Part shown: positions 19,931 through 28,687 of the stretch, one piece after another
How the letters are laid out: each line of letters opens with the position of its first letter
How positions within the stretch are numbered: the first letter of the stretch is position 1
Source of the DNA: Prorocentrum cordatum
Taxonomy: Eukaryota; Sar; Dinophyceae; Prorocentrales; Prorocentraceae
Direction: 5' to 3'
Assembly (NCBI GenBank): GCA_963575745.1
Contig: CAUYUJ010002105.1
Coordinates: 17,501 to 65,000 of the forward strand
DNA length: 47,500 bases
The notes under the pieces: generated by a model
What the model was told of the DNA's origin: nothing
What the model saw: the letters and a program-made list of their open reading frames with translations, nothing else
Database searches by the model: none
Position numbers and translations under genes: made by a program

Positions 19931-22216
19931 TTCTTCTGGCGTTGGTAGCGTCACTGGGCCGATGACCGTGCCCTTGTTGGAGCCGTCGTAGTACTTCCCA
20001 GCACGCTCGGGGAGCGCGAGGTTGCCCACTGTCAGCACGTGCATGTTCTCCACCTGCTGGAGGCTCGCTGGCCCCCTCGAGAGTTTGCGCTTTGCCTTCA
20101 ACGACTCCTCGCTCGCAATGACGTGAACGATGTGGTGCTTCAGCTTCATCCTGTTCGGCTCCTTCTCTTCATCCTCGTCGAGGTCGTCATCGGCCTCGTC
20201 GTCCTCGGGGGGCTTCTCGTCTGACGCCACCGCAGCCGCGGGAGGCACCCACGGCTTCTTCAACGGCTTCGCGTTGCCCAGGCGGCCGCCGTCCACGATA
20301 AGCACCACGTCCCCACCGCTGAGCGTAGGCTGATCTCCGACGCCACGAAAGCGCCCCTCCAGCACCGCGGATACCTGAGTGTTGTAGCTCTTCTCCTGGA
20401 ACGGGGCCTTCCTGATCCTCGGGGCCGTCACCGCTTCGCCAGCCAGCTTCGTGTCGAAGTGTAGGAGGGCCAACCCCGTCATGTCCCCCGCTGTGGTCGC
20501 CAGGTCGGAGCTCTTGATCTCCGAGACAAGCGTTTTTGGATCATCTGGCATCACCGCGATTCTCACGTACTGCCTGGGTTCATTATCTTCCTCATCCTGC
20601 CTCCTCCTCCCCCTCCTCCCTCCGCCTCCTCGTCCGTAGGTTCTCCCTCTTCCTCCCCCTCCTGGTCGTGGTCGTGGTCGTCGTCGTGGTCGTCCGCAGT
20701 GCCTCACGGCCTTGCTCGCCACGGACAGCCAGTTGTCTCTCTCCTCCGAGTTCAACTCCTGCACCTTCTTCGCCAGCTTGTCGGTCTCGCCGTTCTCCTC
20801 GCAGTGGATGATCTCGTCGACCTTCCACTGCTGCTTGGAGGGGATGCTCGCGAAGCTGCTGTCGTCCTTCGGGAGCTCGATGCCAAGGCTGTCCTGGGCT
20901 GCCTCTTTTTCCACACAGTCGATGATGGTATCCAAATCTTCTTTGACCAGCTGGTAGCCCAGGAAGTCGGGTGCACCTTTCGAATACTTCACAGCCGTCT
21001 TCAGAGAAGCGTCGTGGCTATCCCCGTAGATGACGGCCTCCGCAAAGTCACAAAACTTGCGGGCGCTCTCGGGCAGGGTGGCTTGCCACGAGATCTCAAC
21101 TTGCTTCTGGTCGGGGTAGGCCGCCAGGCACCTGCGCGCCGAGTCGTGGTCATGGAGAGCCTCGCGCAACCTGCGCTTGGCATCTGCCGTGAACGCATGC
21201 TTCTCCAGGAAGATGTGCAACAGATAATCCCGAACCTCCATCTTCAACATCGCCACGTCGCCATGCACTTTGTTGATCTTAGTGACCGTGACTTCGCCGG
21301 CCTCCAGGTAGCGCATCTTGATGGAATCTGCAATCGATTTGAACGTCCACTGGATGCCTTGCGCAGTCTTCCCGCGGTTGATGACGGCCTGGAGCTTGTA
21401 CACCGAGTTGAAGGGCCCCGAGCTGCCAAAGGAATCATCAAGCTCTTGCAATATCTGGCCGACGACTGGATCGGTCAAGACTCGACTCTCCACCGTCAGG
21501 GCGGCGTCGATGAAGCTTGGGCTAAAGGTCTCGCTCCTCGACGAAAGCCGCACCGATGTCAAGAAATACTGGGACAGTTTGGGCGCCGATGTCTCTCTGC
21601 TAGTCTTCACTTCGAGGGCGTGCTTCTCCCTGATGACCATCTGCACCCTCTGGAGGACCGTCCACGCCGCACGTCCCCCCGCCTCTTGAAAGTCCTCGCG
21701 CTGCTGGAACGAGGACAACGACTCGAGATTCTCTGGAATGAACATGAAGCTAATCGAGACGTCACGAAAGATGTTGGACCACCGCCGCACGAGCTCATCA
21801 TCGCACGACGGGTCGGCCAGGTCCCTGTCGCATGCCATGTAGGCTGCATGCACGTACTCCATGGGGCTGATGCATTTCATGCCCCCTTTGTGCTCCATCG
21901 GTATGAACTCTGCGTCGTTCACGCTCACCACGAGGCCAATCGGAAAATGGTGCGGGTCCTTCGGCGGGAAGTTCCGATCAGCGATCGCCTGCACTGTGGA
22001 CCTGTTGATCTGCACTCCTGGAGTCGCTGTCCACATCGGGTTCAACCATTGAAGCACACCACCGCTAGTATAGAACGGCTTGGCGTCCTTCACAGTCTCC
22101 GCGGTCACGGGCGTGGTGGCGGCCCTCTCGAGGCCTGGCTTGAACAGATTATGGTCGAAGGGCGCCTCAGTAGGAATGGTTCGATTCCACCGATCATGAT
22201 CTGTCTCAGTGCTCAT
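19928..22216 (-). CDS. large protein of unknown function with an RGG-like basic segment
   Basis: 762 codons from an ATG at 22216 to the TAA at 19928, the longest complete repeat-free frame in the window, with normal composition throughout. I recognise no catalytic domain. The first 500 residues look globular (for example HHFPIGLVVSVNDAEFIPME, EYVHAAYMACDRDLADPSCD, MEVRDYLLHIFLEKHAF). At about residues 506-540 is a Gly/Arg-rich stretch (GRPRRRPRPRPGGGGRGR, YGRGGGGRRGRRR) like RNA-binding RGG regions. About 570-640 is again ordered-looking (GDVVLIVDGGRLGN), and about 664-686 is acidic (DDEADDDLDEDEEKEP). The same frame continues past the stop into a methyltransferase-like segment. RNA or DNA association is inferred from the RGG stretch only. 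It could be a host gene or the ORF of an undescribed mobile element. Confidence 0.7.
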   Translation of the reverse strand: MSTETDHDRWNRTIPTEAPFDHNLFKPGLERAATTPVTAETVKDAKPFYTSGGVLQWLNPMWTATPGVQINRSTVQAIADRNFPPKDPHHFPIGLVVSVNDAEFIPMEHKGGMKCISPMEYVHAAYMACDRDLADPSCDDELVRRWSNIFRDVSISFMFIPENLESLSSFQQREDFQEAGGRAAWTVLQRVQMVIREKHALEVKTSRETSAPKLSQYFLTSVRLSSRSETFSPSFIDAALTVESRVLTDPVVGQILQELDDSFGSSGPFNSVYKLQAVINRGKTAQGIQWTFKSIADSIKMRYLEAGEVTVTKINKVHGDVAMLKMEVRDYLLHIFLEKHAFTADAKRRLREALHDHDSARRCLAAYPDQKQVEISWQATLPESARKFCDFAEAVIYGDSHDASLKTAVKYSKGAPDFLGYQLVKEDLDTIIDCVEKEAAQDSLGIELPKDDSSFASIPSKQQWKVDEIIHCEENGETDKLAKKVQELNSEERDNWLSVASKAVRHCGRPRRRPRPRPGGGGRGRTYGRGGGGRRGRRRQDEEDNEPRQYVRIAVMPDDPKTLVSEIKSSDLATTAGDMTGLALLHFDTKLAGEAVTAPRIRKAPFQEKSYNTQVSAVLEGRFRGVGDQPTLSGGDVVLIVDGGRLGNAKPLKKPWVPPAAAVASDEKPPEDDEADDDLDEDEEKEPNRMKLKHHIVHVIASEESLKAKRKLSRGPASLQQVENMHVLTVGNLALPERAGKYYDGSNKGTVIGPVTLPTPEE

Positions 22217-22426
22217 CTCAAAACTTACTACTCATCATCCTCCACCTCCTCATGTTCTCATGGGTCGTCATCGTCCTCTCATCGTTATCTGCCTTCTCCC
22301 TCCCTCCGCATCCCCCTCTTACTCCTCCCCTAGCTCGGTGGGTCTTGGGACTTTGTTAGCGATCACGGCCGATCAGAGGTTAAGGGTCGGGGTGCGAGGT
22401 GCAAGTGGGCCCCCCACCATAAGCTG

Positions 22427-22663
22427 TTAAGCAGGGCGCCAGTCTACCGCCCTGCTCCGCTCCACGGTCAAGGGCAAGGTGGCGCCTGCAAGTTGGTTCA
22501 AGATCGGGTTAGCGGCAACGTTGCTGAACCACTGCTGGACATCGGCAAGGTAGCTGGCGTTCACATTCGCAATCGACGCGGGCAGCGACGACGGCACAGA
22601 AACACCGGCCCCAGCGGCCCTCGATTTCGCCTTACCCTTGGGCTGTCTGGCTTTGGGCGCCAT
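22427..22663 (-). CDS. small basic N-terminal protein or first exon, unknown
   Basis: 78 codons from the ATG at 22663 to a TAA at 22427. The N-terminus is basic (MAPKARQPKGKAKSRAAGAG), followed by SLPASIANVNASYLADVQQW and LNQLAGATLPLTVERSR. It lies 210 bp upstream of the 762-codon ORF on the same strand. It could be a separate small gene or a 5' exon of that ORF: a candidate donor TTGCAG|GCGCC occurs inside it, but I found no pyrimidine-rich acceptor before 22216. A weak leader-like sequence (TTAGCTTCTTTTTGTTCGAG) lies at about 22711-22730. No family recognised. Confidence 0.4.
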   Translation of the reverse strand: MAPKARQPKGKAKSRAAGAGVSVPSSLPASIANVNASYLADVQQWFSNVAANPILNQLAGATLPLTVERSRAVDWRPA

Positions 22664-23016
22664 CTGGGTCCGTCGGTGACCGAGTCGAAGCGTGGGTGTG
22701 CTGGGCGGGGCTCGAACAAAAAGAAGCTAATTACAGCTTTGATGTTGATGCTAGCGTTTTTAGTGTTTTTGATGGTGTTGGTGTTGATGTGCTCTGTTAT
22801 CAAGTTATTTTGCCACATGGGCAAGTGTTGTCGGAGCGCATCTTCGAACCAACCCTGCACTAAGTTAAGTTCAGAGTCGGGAGCTGGGAGGACAGTTAGT
22901 CCAAAAGCCACGCGCACACCGACTGAAATCGGAGGGGGGGGAGGAGGAGGAGGAGGAGGATGAGGAGGAGGAGGAGGAGGAGGAGAAGGAGGAGGAGGAG
23001 GAGGATGAGGAGGAGG
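22664..23016. other. non-coding, ending in a (GGA)n tract
   Basis: 22664-22930 has no convincing frame; 22937-23018 is GGA-rich. Confidence 0.6.
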
Positions 23017-23078
23017 ACGACGACTACGAAAAAAACCGTCGACGGATTTTCCCAAACGACGACGACGACGACGACGAC
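23017..23078. repeat. triplet-flanked hairpin motif, copy 1
   Basis: GACGACGACTACG, an A-run, the 10-bp palindrome CCGTCGACGG, then ATTTTCCCAAACGACGACG. On the opposite strand it reads TTTGGGAAAATCCGTCGACG, matching the motif at 26719-26740. A related GAC tract follows at 23113-23132. Confidence 0.65.
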
Positions 23079-23305
23079 CCGCCTCACGGCGGCTCACATG
23101 CCAGCAATGGCACGACGACGACGACGACGATTGCCCGAATAAAAACTCCACAACAACCGAAACTTTCAGAGGAGAAGGAGCGCCATGATCCAGGAGGAGG
23201 ATACTTTCACTCACTCGCAAGGGGCAGCCCCATCACGCCCCGCAGTCTATCCTCCGTCGCTCACCCCATCGGGTGAGGTTACACCAAAGGTCGAATTACA
23301 CGCAT

Positions 23306-23537
23306 CGACCTTTGAGAAGACGGGGGTGGGGACCCCCGTCTTCTCACAGCTCGGTGACGTCACCGGGCTTTGAGCCAGAGGGGGTAAACGTGATACAGGG
23401 GTCTGGGGGGGGCTGGGAGGGCGTTTACCCCCTCTGTCTCAAAGGTCGGCGTCTCGTACCCCCTCTGGCTCAAAGCTCGGTGACGTTACCGGGCTTTGAG
23501 AAGACGGGGGTCCCCACCCCCGTCTTCTCAAAGGTCG
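23306..23537. repeat. 232-bp nested palindrome cluster
   Basis: The two ends are a perfect 22-bp inverted repeat (CGACCTTTGAGAAGACGG... at 23306-23327, with its complement at 23516-23537). Just inside lie two perfect hairpins, each with 14-bp arms (GAGAAGACGGGGGT) and a 4-nt loop: GGGG at 23328-23331 and CCCC at 23512-23515. A central pair of 22-bp arms (TTTGAGCCAGAGGGGG.. at 23369-23390; complement at 23422-23443) matches at 21 of 22. The 12-bp palindrome GGTGACGTCACC (23353-23364) has a near copy at 23481-23492. No open frame explains it. Confidence 0.85.
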
Positions 23538-23604
23538 TTGGGCATTTCGGACGCTGAGCCCGACCCGATCCCACGGGCTGCCCTCAAATCAAACAACAGA
23601 CTAA

Positions 23605-23802
23605 CTACCGCACGCGGGGCCCGAAGTGCGAGGCCGCGTGGTCCACCTTCAGCAGTTTCTCGAATAGCTCGGGGCCCGTGAACGCCCCCTTGTCGCCGCG
23701 AAGCTTGGCCTGGGGTGGCCACGTCTCACTGTGATTCTCACCCCTCGCCTTCTTTCCCTCCGTCCTGAGAAACTCATCCTCGCCATTTTCCTCCTCCTCC
23801 TC
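23605..23802 (-). pseudogene. orphan C-terminal coding fragment
   Basis: On the minus strand a 65-codon frame without an ATG runs from an in-frame TAG at 23803 to a TAG at 23605. After an acidic start (EEENGEDEF) it reads KKARGENHSETWPPQAKLRG, then DKGAFTGPELFEKLLKVDHA and a basic end. Its composition is that of real protein, unlike neighbouring frames. It is preceded by a (GGA)n tract, not by an acceptor-like pyrimidine tract, so it is probably a broken 3' end of a gene. No family recognised. Confidence 0.35.
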
Positions 23803-23870
23803 CTACTCCTCATCCGCCTCCTCCTCCTTCTCCTCCTCCTCCTCCTCCTCCTCCTCCTCCTCCTCGTCAT
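23785..23870. repeat. (TCC)n tract
   Basis: About 85 bp of TCC triplets with TAC and CGC interruptions. Confidence 0.9.
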
Positions 23871-24015
23871 CATCCCGCCCTCCGTCCCTCCATCCATATC
23901 GTTTTTAACCCCACCCCTCATTGTCATCATCTTTATCATTGATCTTTAGTCTCTTCTCCCCCCCTCGAATGGGAGTAGGAGGAGGAGGAGGGTAAAAAAG
24001 GAGGAGGAGGATATT

Positions 24016-26089
24016 TCAGGGGAGGGGGTGTTGTTTGATAAAGTCCCGCCATGGGTCCTCGGCGTCCCTCTCGCTCTTGGTAACCAGCCCAATCACAGAT
24101 ATGCCAGTGTTCTTGATGCGCCTGCGTTCAGCTGAATATGAATCCAAATCATCGATCACAGAGAACTTGCACCCACTGAAATCAACAAGTGCTAGCCTGA
24201 ATATGTTTGCGATGTGCTCATGGTGTGCTTTGAACCCGTCAGAGATAAAGAGCTTCCTGCGCTGGGCCAGCGCAGCATGATACTTGATACATATGGGAAT
24301 ACCGTTCCCAGTCAGTACCGCATGGTTGATCACGTGCCCACCGCGAAGAAACGCTGCCCACACATAAGGCGCCCTAACAGGTCGGGCACCAGGATCAGCA
24401 ACAACAAATACAGAAGCCCTCCACGGATGCAACGTACGAGTCAATGACCATGAGGGGAACGATGCCGCAGATGCATCCGAGTCTGTCCATGCAGCGCTGT
24501 ACCTCAAGGCAGCTTTCGTCGGTAGGTCCCCACCCAAGCAAACCTCCAAGTTCCTGATGGCAGTTTTATCCCTCTTGATGACCCCGTCTGCAAGTTTTGC
24601 TACGCTCTCCTCTGCGAGCTTGCGGGTCTCCGCTGTGCCATGTAGAACTCCTTCGGACACAGCTTGCACCTCCCTCTTGGCCAACTTTTGTTTAGCAAAC
24701 TGCATCTCCTTCTCGTGGCGGTCAGTCCAGCATGATGACACGTCCATGTCGTCGAGTCTCTTCAACGCTTTCTGAAGCCCACCTGTCTCCATCGCGCCGT
24801 CTAAGGACCGACGGCGGGTTCTGATGAAGTGAGCCTCGCCTGACTCGGTGAGGACCTTCTTGGCGTGCCCTTTGTCCACCCTGGGGTCGCGTGCACCCTT
24901 CCCCGATGCCCTGGGGACGCCAAAACCAAAGCGAACCCATGCGTGCTGAGCTATGCGGCATAGCTCATCTGGGTCGTCTCGCTTGGCGTCGATCTTTACC
25001 TTCAAGTAGTTGAGCTCAAGCTGGGGATCAGCATTCTGACGATCCGACACGGCGACTTGTCCAACAGTAAACCCTTGCTCGACCCCCGAGGTGGATGCAC
25101 AAAAAGACAACCAGCGTTCAACCACGAGTCGCAGCGATGAACATGGGTAGGAGTCCTGGACCTCTGCACGCTTGGTCTTCATGCGGTTCACGACCTGCAC
25201 CCATGCATCCTTGCTCGTGCATGCCTTATTCTGCATCTCGAGAACGGCTGCGTCTCGGTGCCTGATAAACTCACTATGGAACTCGCCGAACTTCACGCCG
25301 CATGCCTTGGCCAAGCACTTGCACTGGGTGGTCACGTCTATCTCGCGATTGGCTCTCGCACCCCTGAGCGGCATCACATTGAACATCTCGAAAGCTCTTG
25401 CCACTTCGAAGTCAGGGAACTCAGCCATTATCTCTGCATGAGCCAGTCGCATCCATGCCCGCATGTGGCTTAAGCAATCAGCAATGTCAGCACCACTGGG
25501 GGCAGCCAGCGTAAACGGTCTCCCGCTTAACACCCACACGAATGGCTCTTGTAGCATAGAAAGTACAGTCTTCGCATACCCAACCACGTGAAGACACTGC
25601 CGTTTCTCACCAAAAAGAGCTTCGCACCGAACTAGAAATAATTCTATCTGTGAGCTCATGCCCGCCACGTCCATTGCCTCTGAGTCGCAAAATCTGGTCA
25701 GTATGATGGCCTCGTCGGCCGCGTCTGCCATCATGCCTGTCATGAGCAGGTGCTTCGGGGAAGCCGCGATCCACTCCAAGAACTCCTTGGCACGCTTCCC
25801 TTGGAAATCTGACCGCGAGACCGCAACGCGGACGAGGAGCTTCAAAATCGACGGGAAGAGGCGGACGGTCCGACCCAATGGTTTCTGGAAGCTTTCGAAT
25901 CTATGTTTGGCAGCCCTCAAGTTGCCTGCCTCTCTGCATCGAGGATCCTTCTCTCTCATGATGGTGCGAAGTTCGCTTCGGAGGTCCTCGCTATGCTGGA
26001 TCATCTGCGTTGGGGACGACCTGCCCATGGCGACACGGGACGCCACCTCGAACAAGAATGGGTCCGCCTTCCACGGGCGGCTCAGCAGC
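24016..26089 (-). CDS. exon 2 of two-exon transposase-like gene
   Basis: The open frame ends with TGA at 24016. I start the exon at 26089, after GTTGTCAG|G, which is preceded by a pyrimidine-rich tract (CTCCTCCTCCTTTTTGTTTG). Read from there it begins with RLLSRPWKADPFLFEVASR. The upstream extension of the frame is repeat-encoded Ser/Phe and is not protein-like. Residues are well mixed over 690 aa. About the middle, at +25005 to +25140, is LRLVVERWLSFCASTSGVEQ, then a RQNADPQLELNYLKVK segment. This resembles the hAT transposase C-terminal dimerisation pattern (SxxxxER-F, R-x-L-P-LE). The end reads SVIGLVTKSERDAEDPWRDF. I recall that dinoflagellate genomes carry many uncharacterised relatives of this type. 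Transposase ancestry is an inference; no DDE residues can be assigned. Confidence 0.6.
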
Positions 26090-26514
26090 CTGACAACGGC
26101 AAACAAAAAGGAGGAGGAGGAGGAGGAAACGAAGGCGAGATCCACATCATCCCCCCATCCGCCTCCCCCTATCGCCCTCATAACTGCACCCTAAGTTTAG
26201 CTCCTTATCCCTCCTCCGCCTTTTCCCCACTTTTCTTACCACTCTTCCCTCTCCTATAATGGGATATCGCTATCATTCGTACCAGCTGTACTGATATCAC
26301 AACGTATCGTTATCTCAACCTTAGCCTTGCCCACTGTTCTCTCTCGTGCAAGCACTCTTAGCAGTTACCACACTATGTTTCGAGTTGTTTGTAAGATGTT
26401 GGTAATTCCACTATTGTTCGAAACCCTACTCGCACTCTCGCCTCCATTCTCACGCGAACCCTGACGCATGTATCCACGCAATTTCGACTACCCCGTTCTA
26501 TTACTCCCACTCCT

Positions 26515-26665
26515 GCTCTTATCGCCTCCTCCTCGATCTCCTCCTCCTCCTCCTCCTCCTTCTCCTTCTCCTCACCCTTATCCTCCTCCTCCTCCTCCTC
26601 CTCCTCCTCCTATTGCTTCTCCTTCTCCTCCTCCTCCTCCTCCTCCTCCTCCTCCTCCTCCTCCG
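26515..26665. repeat. (TCC)n array inside the inferred intron
   Basis: About 150 bp of CCT/TCC triplets with CTT interruptions. Confidence 0.9.
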
Positions 26666-26682
26666 ACCCTGCTTATCTTCCT

Positions 26683-26783
26683 CGACGTCGTCGTCGTCGT
26701 CGTAGTCGTCGTCGTCGCGTGGGAAAAACCGTCGGCGTTTTTTTTCCCACACGACGACGACGACGACGACGACGTCGTCGTCT
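26683..26783. repeat. triplet-armed hairpin motif, copy 2
   Basis: Arms of GTC triplets (26686-26716) and GAC triplets (26751-26773) flank GTGGGAAAAACCGTCGGCG and TTTTTTTTCCCAC. The GTGGGAAAAA and TTTTTCCCAC parts also pair, so a stem of about 45 bp with a short loop is possible. The core matches the reverse complement of 23017-23078. Confidence 0.75.
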
Positions 26784-27074
26784 CTTACGCTTGCTCTTGC
26801 TGGTCCTCTTAGAACGTAGTTGGGGTCTCTAGAGGGGGACGCTGCTTGTTTTCAATCGCTGGTACCGTGAGTTAAACCCCAATTGTTGCTGACTAGCAAG
26901 GCCTGCCACGCACGCCCTGCACTGCATTCACTCCCTAAGACAGCCATGGAACCGACCGATCACTACGCAGTAGCGAAGTAGGTTTGGGAACTCACCATGG
27001 ACTCGGCTTTGCTCTGGACTCCGCTGTGCACCATCAGTCGTTCCTGGTCTCCACTTGGTACCGGACGCTGTAGA

Positions 27075-27911
27075 TCACACGCGTGCTGTCGACAGGCACA
27101 TGCAAGCCAGCAGCTGACGGAACACGATGCCGATCGTCGGCGGCATGTCGCTGAGGTTTTTGTAGACGTTTGTCGTAGTCACCGCCCCGCGGGAGGTGGA
27201 CGTCGAGCCCACCGCTTCCTTGAGCAGCCTGGCCTCCTTCTGCTTGCGCTCCTCACGCGCCACCTCATAGGCACGCTTAGCTCCCGAAGGCGGCGTGGTT
27301 GCTGGCGTAGGCGTAGCTGGCGTGGCTGGCGCTACCTGAGACGGCGTAGTTGCATCCGCTTTCGGGCAATCCGCTGCTGGCGTAGCTGCCGTGACCGTCG
27401 GAGGCGGCGTTGGCGGAGTCGTTGCCGTCGCTGGGGTCGAAGTAGCTGCCGTCGGAGGCGCTGCCGTAGCTGCCGTCGGAAGCGCTGCCGTAGATGCCGT
27501 CGGAGGCGTAGCTGCCGTCGGAGGCGCTGCCGTAGCTGCCGTCGGAGTCGTTGCTGTCGCTGGGGTCGAAGTAGCTGCTGACGACGGCTTTGCCGACGGG
27601 CGCGGACGAGGGATCATCCTGCCGTCCTCGGTCTTCACTACATCAGAACCTTGCGCCCCGTCATCACCACCTTCGAGGTCGACGATGATGTGCTTCTGCG
27701 GCGCGGGGCTAGTGAGCTTGGGAAGCCACGGCGAAGGCTTGATGACCTTCTCGTCGTTCGACGCGACGTCGTTCTTCTCGAGCCCCGATGCCAAGTCCAG
27801 ATCCGCTGCCAAAGTCGGCCCCTCTATCTGCCGTCGATGCAAGGCGTCCAACTCGCCCAGGCTGTCACACAACATGCTGTCGCTGAGACCGAACTGAGAC
27901 TGGGATGACAT
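27075..27911 (-). CDS. Ala/Thr/Pro-repeat protein with relict spliced leader, unknown function
   Basis: 278 codons from the ATG at 27911 to the stop at 27075. Residues 1-100 look ordered (LSDSMLCDSLGELDALHRRQ, TLAADLDLASGLEKNDVASN, KHIIVDLEGGDDGAQGSDVV). About 105-200 is a low-complexity Ala/Thr/Pro run from GCTGCCGTCGGAG-type DNA repeats. The end is charged then hydrophobic (KRAYEVAREERKQKEARLLK, IGIVFRQLLACMCLSTARV). No family recognised. A degenerate spliced-leader relict lies 29 nt before the ATG, which supports this start and suggests the gene came from a retrocopied, trans-spliced mRNA. It lies inside the inferred intron of the 24016-29577 gene, on the same strand. Confidence 0.55.
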   Translation of the reverse strand: MSSQSQFGLSDSMLCDSLGELDALHRRQIEGPTLAADLDLASGLEKNDVASNDEKVIKPSPWLPKLTSPAPQKHIIVDLEGGDDGAQGSDVVKTEDGRMIPRPRPSAKPSSAATSTPATATTPTAATAAPPTAATPPTASTAALPTAATAAPPTAATSTPATATTPPTPPPTVTAATPAADCPKADATTPSQVAPATPATPTPATTPPSGAKRAYEVAREERKQKEARLLKEAVGSTSTSRGAVTTTNVYKNLSDMPPTIGIVFRQLLACMCLSTARV

Positions 27912-27940
27912 CTTCGAGCTGGAGTCGGAAGCTCGCGCAG

Positions 27941-27963
27941 CTTGAGCCGAAATATGGCTAAGG
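27941..27963 (-). other. degenerate relict dinoflagellate spliced leader
   Basis: The minus strand reads CC-TTAGCCAT, then ATTTC, then GGCTCAAG. It matches the dinoflagellate leader at both ends, with a two-base insertion and two mismatches in between. Position 29 nt upstream of an ATG fits a leader retained from mRNA. The match is good but not exact. Confidence 0.6.
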
Positions 27964-28014
27964 AAATTTACGAGTGTTATTCGTCGGGGCCCGATCCATC
28001 AGGGAGCACGGGAT

Positions 28015-28300
28015 TTGGCGCTGAGCTAAGCTATGCCGTGCAACGATCATCCTGAGTTGTTCGTGCCCTTTGACGTGCACGCTGAGCTAAGCTATACTAC
28101 CACGTGCAACGATTATCTTGAGCACGCCGAGCTAAGCTGCACCACTGACTTGTGTAACGTTTTTTTGAACGCATTTTGTGGGGGGGGGGGCTAAGCTAAG
28201 CTATAATACCATGTGCAACGGTTACCTTGAGCACGCTAAGCTAAGCTAAGCTGCATCACCGACGTCGTTTTAGTGAACGCATTTTGTGGGGGGGGGAGGG
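28015..28300. repeat. AAGCT-rich tandem repeats, about 115-bp unit
   Basis: Two or more copies of a unit: GAGCTAAGCTATACTACCAC, GTGCAACGATTATCTTGAGC, then GAACGCATTTTGTGGGGGGG. Short GCTAAGCTAAGCT runs lie between them. The clear copies end at about 28182 and 28295. Confidence 0.8.
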
Positions 28301-28680
28301 GGAATAATATGAGGAGGAGGACGGGCGGACGGACACCCAAGAGGAGGAGTGGGAGATGACACGTGTGCGGAGACAAAACATATCAGCACAGACGCAAACC
28401 AGGATTCGCTATTGCAAGCGTGGGCGCTTAGAACTTTCCTGCCGTCCTCCTTTTCCTCCCGATTTCTCCATCCATCCCCCCCTGCCTTTCTCGTCCTTAC
28501 CACGTTATCCCTCCATGCTTCTGCGAAGCGCCCCCTATCCCATACCCGCATATCCTCATGGAGCTGCTCATCATCAGCATCCTCAGTATCTTCGCCATCA
28601 CCCACCTCACCCTAGATTTTCATACTCGCCGTCATCATCTGGCTTCCCTCAACATCTAAAGTTAACGTGAGAAAAGAGAC
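28301..28680. other. rest of the inferred intron near the donor; no gene seen
   Basis: C/T-rich sequence with no convincing frame. The exon-1 frame runs on to 28612, but its codons after the donor (TVSFLTLTLDVEGSQMM) do not look like a continuation of the domain. Confidence 0.4.
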
Positions 28681-28687
28681 CGTGCGC

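Larger units (their letters stand above)
26090..28687 (-). other. inferred 2,598-bp GC-AG intron
   Basis: Donor on the minus strand: CGCAG|GCGCACG at 28688/28687. Acceptor: TTTGCCGTTGTCAG|G at 26090/26089. Joining keeps phase (890 + 2,074 nt = 988 codons) and changes exon 1's repeat-less but drifting tail into a junction HGTRRLLSRPWKADP, which fits my memory of the family. GC donors with AG|G on both sides are common in dinoflagellate introns. The interior holds a TCC array, a hairpin motif, an ORF with its own relict leader and AAGCT repeats. The alternative is a later insertion that broke the gene. Confidence 0.6.

Noticed and set aside
20699-22333. 544-codon plus-strand frame opposite the 762-codon ORF
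   Set aside because: It is the antisense shadow of a GC-rich coding region; its composition is less protein-like and it lies against the direction of all other genes.
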